A stretch of 64,000 nt of DNA from Mucilaginibacter rubeus (GTDB taxonomy: Bacteria > Bacteroidota > Bacteroidia > Sphingobacteriales > Sphingobacteriaceae): positions 1,178,001-1,242,000 of the forward strand of contig NZ_CP043450.1 in the NCBI RefSeq assembly GCF_003286415.2, read 5' to 3'. The stretch's first letter is position 1; each line of letters opens with the position of its first letter. Made by a program: the position numbers and the translations under genes. The notes below the pieces were generated by a model that saw nothing but the letters and a program-made list of their open reading frames with translations, did no database searches and was not told where the DNA came from. This document shows positions 52,448 to 60,399 of the stretch, piece after piece.

Positions 52448-53926
52448 TTAATCGCTCAGTTTGTCAGAGATGTTCTTGATGGCCTCATCAAGTTTATTAG
52501 CCGAATCGTAAAGGTGCTTTTCTACCAGTAAAAATTCCTGTTTTTTATCCTTGCTTTCACTCATCAGCTCAACAAGGCCTAATATATTGGTCAGATGCTT
52601 GCGTACCTCGTGCGAGTTAATAAATGCAAGCTCATTTTTTTTGTTATCGTACAGTAGTTTTTCGTAATGGCGTTTTTGCCTGGCACTGCGGTATAATAAC
52701 GCGATAACAGCAAACATAAAAACGGTGGTGATACTAACGAGGATTAAAATCAAACGTTCGCGACGATATTTTTCGGCAGTATCTGTAAAAGTGTTTTCAA
52801 TTTTGTCGATTTTTATCTGCGCCGACGCGTTGCCCACCTGTGTAGTATTATTAAGGCTTTCTTCTGATTGCTTTAAGGCGAGATCAAAATTTTCGGCTGC
52901 CAGTTTATAATCACCCCTGTCGCGGGCAATTTTTCCCAGTAATTCGTAAAGGTGATGTTTTATTTCCGGGTGATTGGCAGAATAGGGCAGGACAAGTAAT
53001 TGGTTGGCGATAGTAGTTGCCGAATCGGCCTGGCCATTGAGGTAAAACGCATCGGCAAGGTTTTGCTTCTCAAGATCGTTGTGTACGTATTTTTTATTGG
53101 CCTGAAGCTCTTTAATCTGTGTTATAGCTTCGGCATAGTGGTGTTTCAGGATAGATATATAGTAGGCTGTACGGTTTTGATAGGTAAATAATTTGTAGCT
53201 TTTGTTATTAGGCCCCATTAACTCCTTGTGGCACTGCTGCAACGAATCGAGGTTTCTTCTTCTGAAAAAGTTTTCGGCCTTGTTATAGCTTATGATGGTG
53301 TAAAACCTATCGTCTTTGATCTTATTTTCTTCCTTGATCCGGAATGCCAGGTTAAGGTAATAGAGCGACTGACTATAAAGGTTGAGCTTGTAGTACAGAT
53401 CGGAGATATTAATATTAAGGTATACCTGTAATAACGGCTCGTTAAGCTTTAAGGCTTGCTTTTGGGCCAGTCCGTAGCTGTATATAGCTCCGATGGGGTT
53501 GCCGCGGTCTGTTTGAATGAAAGCAAGGTGACTGATAAAGGAGTAGATCAGGAAATCGGCTTTGGCTTTTGACGCCTGATCAATGGCCTTAACCATGGCG
53601 GTTTCGGCTTCGGGGAGCTTGGATAAACGCCGTTGCACGGTACTTTCGATAAAGTATTTTAAAGCTTCCCGGTCATCAACCTGGTATTTATCCAGTTTTT
53701 CGTAAACTTCTGTCTTACCTTCGGGAATGGTGTTTTCTGGTCCCTGCTGAAAGCGGAGTTTGATATAATCAACTATTTTCTTGTCCTGTAAGTTTCTGTC
53801 TTTTATCTTAATAAAATTAACCAGACTGTCTTCGGAGAGATAAATGTATGATGAGGCTTCTGAACTGCTTACAACAAACGCCACCAGTAAAATACAGAGA
53901 GAGAACTTTTTAACAAGAGAAGCCAT
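52448..53926 (-). CDS. TPR-membrane protein with histidine-kinase DHp-like helix but no ATPase domain
   Basis: The start at 53926 (MASLVKKFSLCILLV...) yields a signal peptide and 492 aa. Residues 30-370 are TPR-like helices, then an extended helix, one TM helix (about 398-418, LILILVSITTVFMFAVIALL) and a cytoplasmic coil ending ELAFINSHEVRKHLTNILGL, which matches the H-box region of histidine kinases (SHExR). The protein stops about 45 residues later, so no HATPase domain is present, and the next gene on this strand is glnA. It could act as a dimerising phosphotransfer protein, or be a pseudo-kinase or adaptor. Confidence 0.7.
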   Translation of the reverse strand: MASLVKKFSLCILLVAFVVSSSEASSYIYLSEDSLVNFIKIKDRNLQDKKIVDYIKLRFQQGPENTIPEGKTEVYEKLDKYQVDDREALKYFIESTVQRRLSKLPEAETAMVKAIDQASKAKADFLIYSFISHLAFIQTDRGNPIGAIYSYGLAQKQALKLNEPLLQVYLNINISDLYYKLNLYSQSLYYLNLAFRIKEENKIKDDRFYTIISYNKAENFFRRRNLDSLQQCHKELMGPNNKSYKLFTYQNRTAYYISILKHHYAEAITQIKELQANKKYVHNDLEKQNLADAFYLNGQADSATTIANQLLVLPYSANHPEIKHHLYELLGKIARDRGDYKLAAENFDLALKQSEESLNNTTQVGNASAQIKIDKIENTFTDTAEKYRRERLILILVSITTVFMFAVIALLYRSARQKRHYEKLLYDNKKNELAFINSHEVRKHLTNILGLVELMSESKDKKQEFLLVEKHLYDSANKLDEAIKNISDKLSD

Positions 53927-53982
53927 TAGGCATAAAAATACGTTGGCGTGGGTAAATATCAAACACTTTCTACTATTTAATT

Positions 53983-54708
53983 TTAGAGGTCAAATTTATC
54001 AAGCAGCTTTAAAAGTGTTTCAAAATCTTTAGGGTACGGCGCATGTATAGTAACTTCAGTTTCCGGATTGATACGAAACGTTACCTCGTAGGCATGCAGG
54101 GCAAAGCGTTTCATGATAGGCAGTTCTTCCTGATCTTTACCTAAATGGTATTTGCGTTTTATTTTTGACAGAAAAACAGGCTCGCCCTTATACATTTCGT
54201 CACCGGCTATGGAGGCCCTTTGGGTAGCCAGGTGAATCCTTATCTGGTGCATACGGCCTGTTACCGGGCGGCATTCAACCAGGGTATAATGTTTATAATA
54301 TTTTAACGATTGAAACCAGGTTTCGGCACGTTTGCCTTCCTGTCTGCTGATGGTAACGCTGCCTTTGCCTACGTTTAATATAGGTAGGTCAACAAGCAGG
54401 TTGTCGAAGGTGTGGGTACCGTCAATAACGGCATGGTATACTTTTTTAACCTTGCGTTTTTCAAACTGCATAGAAACCGAGCGGTAAGCCTCAGGATTTT
54501 TGGCAAAAATAAGGGCTCCGGATGTTTCCTTATCCAGGCGGTGGCAAATCTGCGCATCGTCCCAATAAGCCTTAGCCAGCCTGAGCATACTGATCTCGCT
54601 GCTGCCTTCGCCGCGTTCATCAAGCGAGCTTATAAAAGGAGGCTTGTTAACAACTATAATATCATCGTTTTCAAACAGTATCAGATCGGCGAATTTTGGA
54701 AACTTCAT
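53983..54708 (-). CDS. RluA-family rRNA/tRNA pseudouridine synthase
   Basis: The ATG at 54708 gives a 241-aa protein without an S4 domain. Motifs: VVNKPPFI, catalytic HRLDKETSG (D59), GRMHQIRIHLA and KRFALHAYEVTF. It isomerises a uridine in structured RNA. RluA, RluC, RluD and TruC-type members cannot be separated by eye; the lack of S4 favours an RluA/TruC-like member. Confidence 0.88.
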   Translation of the reverse strand: MKFPKFADLILFENDDIIVVNKPPFISSLDERGEGSSEISMLRLAKAYWDDAQICHRLDKETSGALIFAKNPEAYRSVSMQFEKRKVKKVYHAVIDGTHTFDNLLVDLPILNVGKGSVTISRQEGKRAETWFQSLKYYKHYTLVECRPVTGRMHQIRIHLATQRASIAGDEMYKGEPVFLSKIKRKYHLGKDQEELPIMKRFALHAYEVTFRINPETEVTIHAPYPKDFETLLKLLDKFDL

Positions 54709-54895
54709 AGCCCGCAAAAATACGGTTTATAATTTAAACAGCTGACACTCTATTTTACTCATTCGTGATGTTAATTAAAGTAGCAGGGGTGGTAAGGAAT
54801 TAATGGATTTGTTAATAGAAGTTTTAGCCAATATTTAGATAATATCATCATTATTAATAAATAAAACTTCGTGATTTTTTGGTGCTAAAAAAGCG

Positions 54896-54903
54896 TACCT
54901 TCG
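54896..54903 (+). promoter_or_regulatory. Near-match -7 box (TACCTTCG) upstream of the J-domain gene
   Basis: One base off TAnnTTTG, 80 nt before the ATG at 54983, in an otherwise empty 275-nt gap. Confidence 0.3.
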
Positions 54904-54982
54904 CGCCGTTATTTTCATGACGGTATTAAAGACAGTTTTACCTGTAATCCCTTCATCGACAATAAAAAAAATAGAATAAATA

Positions 54983-55426
54983 ATGAAAAAAATTGTCGAC
55001 TACAGGAAACTCCTGAACGTAACTGAAAACGCGGAGCTAACCGAATTACGTACGGTTTATAAAAGTATGATGAAAACCTGGCACCCTGACAGGTTTCAGG
55101 ATGAGAGCAGGATAGAAGCCGAAGAAAAGAGCAAAACCATTATCGAAGCTTATCACTTTTTAGTAAGCATAGCTCCCGAAACCCGTGCGCAAACCCTGTC
55201 CGATTATACAGCTACAACAACATTATCAAACATTGCCGATTTTGAGTACAAACAACAGGTACTAAAAGTTACATTTTTGGATGGTAACGTGTACGAATAT
55301 TTTGATGTGCCGAGAGCGGTTTATACCAAATTCATCAATGCCGACTCGCCGGGAAGGTTTGCCCGCAGGCATATTTTCAACGAGTTTGTATACCGCAGCG
55401 TAAATAAACTGGTAGCTTCTGCCTAA
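54983..55426 (+). CDS. DnaJ domain fused to a KTSC domain
   Basis: This 147-aa protein has an N-terminal J domain with HPD at residues 34-36 (MKTWHPDRFQDE) and a C-terminal KTSC domain (about 80-145; FEYKQQVLKVTFLDGNVYEY, FDVPRAVYTKFINADSPG). KTSC is found in small bacterial and phage proteins, including lysyl-tRNA synthetase C-terminal extensions. The J domain would recruit a DnaK-type Hsp70. The role of the fusion is unknown. It converges with the transferase gene at 55427 without a gap. Confidence 0.8.
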   Translation: MKKIVDYRKLLNVTENAELTELRTVYKSMMKTWHPDRFQDESRIEAEEKSKTIIEAYHFLVSIAPETRAQTLSDYTATTTLSNIADFEYKQQVLKVTFLDGNVYEYFDVPRAVYTKFINADSPGRFARRHIFNEFVYRSVNKLVASA

Positions 55427-56017
55427 TTAACCGGCCTGGTTAAGCCGTTCCAGATCGTCGGCAGTATCAATATCAATAGCACCCAGCGGAAAGGGGAGGA
55501 TAAAAACATCATCAGCATGTGTTTCGATGATTTTTTTTGCCCCCTCGTGCCCTTGCAGGTTCAGCAGGTCGGGGAAATACTTTGCATCGAACAAAGCCGG
55601 AGCGCCCAAGGCATCGCGATAGCTGCTGGCGATGATGCCACAATCATTAATTTCTTTTTTCTCAACTAACTGGGATATCAGGAATGAATCAACAAAAGGC
55701 TGATCGCATAACATTAAAATAATCGAAGTGATGTCGGGTTTAAGCCGCAGCATTTCCTGTACGCCAATTTTTATTGATGAACCCATACCTTCCTGCCAGT
55801 GCGGGTTGTAAGCAACATGAACAACCTGGTCATCTATATTTGAACGGATCAGCTCCTCATTAGCTCCCAGCACAACAATAACTTTTTCGCAGTGCAGACA
55901 GGTGAGTGCGGTTTGAATTGCCCGCTGCAAAAGGGTTTTACCCTGGTAAACGAAATTTTGTTTAGGTGAGCCAAAACGGCTTGATGAGCCTGCTGCCAGA
56001 ATAATAATCCCCGTCAT
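55427..56017 (-). CDS. MocA-like molybdopterin nucleotidyltransferase
   Basis: This 196-aa protein has the NTP-transferase motif LAAGSSSRFGSPKQ (7-20), LCDQPFVD and a GAPALFDAKYF block typical of MocA/CoxC-like enzymes, which transfer CMP to molybdopterin to form MCD for xanthine-dehydrogenase-type enzymes. It is separated from the plus-strand moa cluster by a 435-nt divergent region. Together with the MobA domain at 59206-60399, the cell may make both MGD and MCD forms. Confidence 0.78.
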   Translation of the reverse strand: MTGIIILAAGSSSRFGSPKQNFVYQGKTLLQRAIQTALTCLHCEKVIVVLGANEELIRSNIDDQVVHVAYNPHWQEGMGSSIKIGVQEMLRLKPDITSIILMLCDQPFVDSFLISQLVEKKEINDCGIIASSYRDALGAPALFDAKYFPDLLNLQGHEGAKKIIETHADDVFILPFPLGAIDIDTADDLERLNQAG

Positions 56018-56452
56018 TTTTTAACTGTTAACATTAGGTATTTGTATAACTATTGCTGTAGTGCCCGGTTAGTCATCGTGCATTACAATTCATACAGCTT
56101 CCGGTCCTTTTTGCTTATGTGCCAGGGTTCAGGGGACTCCCTTTTTATAATTGCTTTCGGGCGGATGCTTGCCTTAATACGGGATTGATTAAATTAAAGT
56201 TTTAGTTATATCTGTTCATTTGTAACAAATTGATTTTTTGTGGTTTATGTGGAGGTCGTGAACGGGAGAGGATTGCTTAATTTTCCTGTTAGTTTAATTT
56301 TAGATAAAATTGATTGTTAAATCGCAAAACAAAAAATACATTTTATAAACATACCGCCACGCCGTAATGCTTACTTTTACCCTCGCCACGTATAAACTTA
56401 AAGTTTTAATGGCTGTTAATTGATTAAATTTACAAAGTAAAAGCGCTATATT
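56018..56452. other. Divergent region between the MocA-like gene and moaA, with a GC-richer block
   Basis: Most of the 435 nt is AT-rich, but 56061-56185 is richer in G+C and contains the complementary pair GCCCG (56063-56067) and CGGGC (56158-56162), with an inner AGGG/CCCT pair near 56133-56144. This might be a structured leader of one of the molybdenum genes or a decayed repeat. A TATATTTTG string just upstream of the moaA start is one T longer than the -7 consensus. Confidence 0.4.
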
Positions 56453-57442
56453 TTGCTAACAGATAACCATGGCCGGAAGATAAGTTATATGCGCCTCGCG
56501 GTGACAGACAGGTGTAACCTGCGCTGTTTTTACTGCATGCCGGAGCATGGCCTCGACTGGCTTTCACGCACCGAACTCATGACCAATGAGGAAATGCTGC
56601 AGATCTGCAGTTTGCTGGTTAAAATGGGCATCGAAAAGATCCGTATAACCGGCGGAGAGCCTTTTGTAAGGAAGGATATTGTGCAACTGCTCACCGGTAT
56701 CTCCGGCCTCAATGGCTTAAAAGAACTTGGCCTGACCACTAATGGTGTGCTAACCGCCCCCTACGTTCCCGAATTGAAAAAGATTGGTGTACGTTCGGTA
56801 AACCTGAGCTTAGATACGCTGGATGCCAATCGCTTTTTTACCATTACCCGTCGCGATGAGTTTAGCAATGTAATGGCCTCTTTAGATGCTATGCTGAGCC
56901 ACGATATGGAGGTGAAGATCAATGCCGTGGTGATGGACGGCAAAAATACACAGGATATTATACCGCTGGTTGAGCTGGCCAGAGAGTTGCCCGTTAGCGT
57001 GAGGTTTATTGAAGAAATGCCTTTTAACGGTGATGGCCATGTGTATGATGGATCGCACTGGGATTATGTTAGGATCCTGGATGAAATAAAAGGCAGCTAC
57101 CCTCAAATTAAAAAGCTGGATGATCCGGCTTATTCTACTTCATATAATTACCAAATTCCTGGACACAAAGGGAGCATAGGTATTATAGCCGCTTATTCGC
57201 GTACCTTCTGCGGTACCTGTAACCGCATCCGCATAACACCACAGGGCGAGTTAAAAACCTGCTTGTATGATGATGGTGTGCTTAATTTAAAAGATCTGAT
57301 GCGGAAGGGCGCTTCTGACGAGGCACTGCAAGATGCGTTGTTAACTGCCTTTAGTCACCGGCCGGCAGACGGCTGGGAGGCTGAGCGGGCCCGTGTAGCT
57401 AAAACCGGGATTCATGAATCAATGGCCACTATTGGCGGATAG
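56453..57442 (+). CDS. moaA: GTP 3',8-cyclase (radical SAM), first step of molybdenum cofactor synthesis
   Basis: The TTG start at 56453 (MLTDNHGRKISYMRLAVTDR) is the only one giving a normal MoaA N terminus; an in-frame stop lies 15 nt upstream. The 329-aa protein has the radical-SAM motif C21-x3-C25-x2-C28 and the second [4Fe-4S] ligands C253, C256 and C270. It makes 3',8-cyclo-dihydro-GTP, the substrate of MoaC. It begins a plus-strand operon followed at 20 nt by moeA. Confidence 0.94.
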   Translation: MLTDNHGRKISYMRLAVTDRCNLRCFYCMPEHGLDWLSRTELMTNEEMLQICSLLVKMGIEKIRITGGEPFVRKDIVQLLTGISGLNGLKELGLTTNGVLTAPYVPELKKIGVRSVNLSLDTLDANRFFTITRRDEFSNVMASLDAMLSHDMEVKINAVVMDGKNTQDIIPLVELARELPVSVRFIEEMPFNGDGHVYDGSHWDYVRILDEIKGSYPQIKKLDDPAYSTSYNYQIPGHKGSIGIIAAYSRTFCGTCNRIRITPQGELKTCLYDDGVLNLKDLMRKGASDEALQDALLTAFSHRPADGWEAERARVAKTGIHESMATIGG

Positions 57443-57462
57443 TTTTAAAACCCAATATAAAA

Positions 57463-58668
57463 ATGACAACGGTTGAAGAGGCTGAAAAACTGGTATTGGC
57501 ACAAACAAGGGACTACGGTACACAAAGTCTGCCGTTTGAACAAGCCTTGGGTTATGTACTGGCCGAGAACCTGCAAGCAGATCGTGACCTGCCCCCTTTT
57601 AACAGGGTAACCATGGATGGCATTGCAGTAAAACACGCTGCCATTGAAAAGGGCATCCATACTTTTCGCATTAAAGCCACCCAGGCAGCAGGTGACCAAC
57701 CTGTTGAAATAAATGAACTTGACGAATGTATTGAGATCATGACAGGGGCGGTATTGCCTGCTTCGGTTGATACGGTGATCCGTTATGAAGATGTGGAGAT
57801 TAGCGCCGGGCAGGCAAGCTTAAATGTTATAGACGTCAAAAGGGGGCAAAATCTGCATTTGCAAGGCGTTGATAAAAAGCAAAATGATATTATCGCGCTA
57901 TCGGGTCAGCCGGTAAGTCCTGCCATCATCAGCGTGGCGGCATCGGTGGGTAAAACCCATCTGCTTGTTAAAAAAATGCCGCGGGTGGTAATCATTTCAT
58001 CGGGCGATGAACTGGTGGATGTGGATGAAACACCTTTGCCATACCAGATCCGCAAGTCAAACAGTTACACGGTTAAGGCTGTTTTGAAACAACATCATAT
58101 TAATGCCGATATTTTACATATTCCCGATGAGCCGAGCATCACCCGCGAAAAAATTCAACATTGCTTGCAGCATTATGATGTGTTACTGCTGAGCGGCGGC
58201 ATTTCGATGGGGAAGTTTGATTATATCCCCCAGGCACTGGAAGAATCTGAAGTTGAAAAACTGTTTCATAAAGTGGCCCAGCGCCCCGGCAAACCTTTTT
58301 GGTTTGGCAGGCATAACAACGGCGCGTTAGTGTTTGCCTTTCCGGGTAACCCGGTAGCAACATTTATGTGCCTGCATCGTTACTTTTTAACATGGCTGAG
58401 TGCCACGCTTGGTCTGCCAGCAAAAGCACGGTTATATGGTGTATTAGGCAAGGATTTTACCTTTCAGCCGGCATTACAATATTATCTGCAGGTAAAATTG
58501 CAGAGCAACCGGCAAGGACAATTGATAGCGATGCCTGTTGAGGGAAATGGTTCGGGCGATTTTGCTAACTTAGCAGATACCGAAGCTTTTTTAGAACTTC
58601 CGCTGGAAAAGAGTGAATTTAAAGCGGGAGAAGTGTTTAAGGTTTGGAGGTTTAACCATGATTTTTAG
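57463..58668 (+). CDS. moeA: Molybdopterin molybdenumtransferase
   Basis: This 401-aa protein has the MoeA layout: N-terminal LPFEQALGYVLAENLQADRDLPPFNRVTMDG part, an MPT-binding MoCF domain (about 175-310; LLSGGISMGKFDYI and FAFPGNPVATFMC), and a C-terminal beta barrel. It inserts molybdate into adenylylated molybdopterin. The dispersed repeat at 58659 overlaps the last codons, so the C-terminal two or three residues come from repeat sequence. Confidence 0.94.
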   Translation: MTTVEEAEKLVLAQTRDYGTQSLPFEQALGYVLAENLQADRDLPPFNRVTMDGIAVKHAAIEKGIHTFRIKATQAAGDQPVEINELDECIEIMTGAVLPASVDTVIRYEDVEISAGQASLNVIDVKRGQNLHLQGVDKKQNDIIALSGQPVSPAIISVAASVGKTHLLVKKMPRVVIISSGDELVDVDETPLPYQIRKSNSYTVKAVLKQHHINADILHIPDEPSITREKIQHCLQHYDVLLLSGGISMGKFDYIPQALEESEVEKLFHKVAQRPGKPFWFGRHNNGALVFAFPGNPVATFMCLHRYFLTWLSATLGLPAKARLYGVLGKDFTFQPALQYYLQVKLQSNRQGQLIAMPVEGNGSGDFANLADTEAFLELPLEKSEFKAGEVFKVWRFNHDF

Positions 58669-58728
58669 GATTTTGGGATCACCCTGATGGAATCTGATAA
58701 AAATATGCAAGCAAATATCCTTAAATCC
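58659..58728. repeat. Dispersed AT-rich intergenic repeat, copy 2
   Basis: TGATTTTTAGGATTTTGGGA onward and an ending CTTAAATCCT match 19471-19525, with insertions. It begins inside the moeA stop region and supplies the moeA stop codon. Confidence 0.6.
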
Positions 58729-58754
58729 TGTAATCAAGTAAATCAAGGTTCAAC

Positions 58755-59225
58755 ATGTTAACCCACATAAACAAACAAGGCGACCCAAATATGGTTGATG
58801 TAACTGAAAAACAGGTTACACACCGCACTGCTACGGCGCGCAGCGTGGTTGCTTTGCCTGCCGAAATATTTGAGCTTTTGGCGGGGAATGAATTACAAAG
58901 CAAAAAAGGCCCGGTTTTTCAAACAGCTATTATTGCAGGAATTATGGCGGCCAAAAAAACCGGCGACCTGATTCCGCTTTGCCACCCGCTGGGTTTGGAT
59001 AATTGTAATGTTACTATCCGCATAAACGAACAGCAAGAGGTTGAAGTTGATTGTACCGCAAGTATAACCGCTAAAACCGGGGTGGAAATGGAAGCATTAG
59101 TTGGCGCTTCAATAGCGGCACTTACCATTTATGATATGTGCAAGGCCATGAGCCACGATATAGTGATAAAAGAAACCAAACTGATATCAAAAACAGGAGG
59201 TAAACGTGACTTTAAAAGATCATAA
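58755..59225 (+). CDS. moaC: Cyclic pyranopterin monophosphate synthase
   Basis: This 156-aa protein matches MoaC over its whole length: MVDVTEKQVTHRTATARSVV, GIMAAKKTGDLIPLCHPLGL (substrate-binding His), VEVDCTASITAKTGVEMEALVG and ALTIYDMCKAMS. It rearranges the MoaA product to cPMP. It overlaps the next gene by 20 nt. Confidence 0.95.
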   Translation: MLTHINKQGDPNMVDVTEKQVTHRTATARSVVALPAEIFELLAGNELQSKKGPVFQTAIIAGIMAAKKTGDLIPLCHPLGLDNCNVTIRINEQQEVEVDCTASITAKTGVEMEALVGASIAALTIYDMCKAMSHDIVIKETKLISKTGGKRDFKRS

Positions 59226-60399
59226 CCAGCCATCAGGCTCACACCGCAAACATGCTAAGCTGGCCAGGCCTTCAACCGGCAATTTTGGGCGAAATGAATG
59301 GGCTATTGTAGGTGGTCCATGCACCGTGATCAAACTATTGGCGGATGATGTGATCCGCTCGCTTTCGCCGGTTTATAAATGCGCTTATGTGGATATGTCG
59401 CATAATGATGATATCACGTTACTACCCGGAAGGCTGGTATGCGGCGCCTCGCTTGAGTTTACCGACCAGGTAAACTATCAGCAGTTTAACTATCAAAACC
59501 CGGTATTCCCTTACCAGCTTAAACAGCAATTTTCATCTGCCGATCTGGTCTTGGTTAACGGTAACCATCAGCAGGCCAAAGCCCAGGTGGTGATCATCGA
59601 CATTAATAAAAAAGCCTCGCTGCAAAAAAGAACAGATCAGCTTGATAACGTACAGCTTTTTCTGCTGGCCGATAACGCGGGCGAAATTCCTGATTTTATA
59701 CAGGAGGCAATCCCGCACTGGCAGCAGATCCCGGTCATAAAGGTAGACGACGGTGAAAAGATCGTAGCTTTTTTTGAAGCAGCTTTAAAGCAAACCAGGC
59801 CTGTTTTAAACGGACTGGTTTTAGCAGGCGGTAAAAGCACCCGGATGGGTTTTGATAAAGGCGCGGCCAACTGGCATGGCAAACAACAGCGGTATTATAT
59901 GGCCGATTTGCTTAAAAGTTTTTGCAAGGAAGTTTATATATCCGGCCGCCCGGGCCAACAGCAGGAAATTGACCCGGCTTATCCTGTTATAGAAGATACA
60001 TTTACAGGTTTGGGCCCGTATGGTGCTATTCTTTCGGCGTTTCGTGAACAGCCGGACGCGGCATGGTTGGTAATAGCCTGCGATCTGCCTTTGATGGATG
60101 ATAGCACGCTCCGCAATTTAGCAGCCTGGAGAAACAGTTCTTCGGTGGCAACGGCTTATCATAGCCCGGTAACCAATTTTCCAGAACCTTTGATTACGAT
60201 ATGGGAGCCCAAAAGCTATCCGGTACTGTTATCGTTTTTGGCTCAGGGGTATTCATGCCCACGCAAGGTTTTGATCAATAGCGATATCACCTTACTAAAC
60301 GCCCCGCATGAGGAAGCGCTCACCAATGTGAATACGCCTGAGGAATTGGAGAAAGTAAAATCAATGATCCATAATAAAATAGTTGCTACTAATGAATGA
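59206..60399 (+). CDS. mobA: Fusion of a degenerate MobB-like domain and MobA (molybdopterin nucleotidyltransferase)
   Basis: A GTG start at 59206 follows an AGGAGG (59195-59200) with a 5-nt spacer, a strong site for this lineage, and overlaps moaC by 20 nt. The 397-aa product has an N-terminal domain (about 30-200) resembling MobB: WAIVGGPCTVIKLL aligns with the P-loop but lacks the Walker-A lysine, and SADLVLVNGNHQQAKAQVV resembles the MobB VxGFK region. The C-terminal MobA domain (about 203-390) has LAGGKSTRMGFDK (206-218) and CDLPLM; it transfers GMP or CMP to molybdopterin. The N-terminal half may be a regulator or scaffold. Confidence 0.8.
   Translation: MTLKDHNQPSGSHRKHAKLARPSTGNFGRNEWAIVGGPCTVIKLLADDVIRSLSPVYKCAYVDMSHNDDITLLPGRLVCGASLEFTDQVNYQQFNYQNPVFPYQLKQQFSSADLVLVNGNHQQAKAQVVIIDINKKASLQKRTDQLDNVQLFLLADNAGEIPDFIQEAIPHWQQIPVIKVDDGEKIVAFFEAALKQTRPVLNGLVLAGGKSTRMGFDKGAANWHGKQQRYYMADLLKSFCKEVYISGRPGQQQEIDPAYPVIEDTFTGLGPYGAILSAFREQPDAAWLVIACDLPLMDDSTLRNLAAWRNSSSVATAYHSPVTNFPEPLITIWEPKSYPVLLSFLAQGYSCPRKVLINSDITLLNAPHEEALTNVNTPEELEKVKSMIHNKIVATNE

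Noticed and set aside
56018..56452. Molybdenum-cofactor riboswitch
   Set aside because: I could not match the known Moco motif; kept only as a possible structured region.
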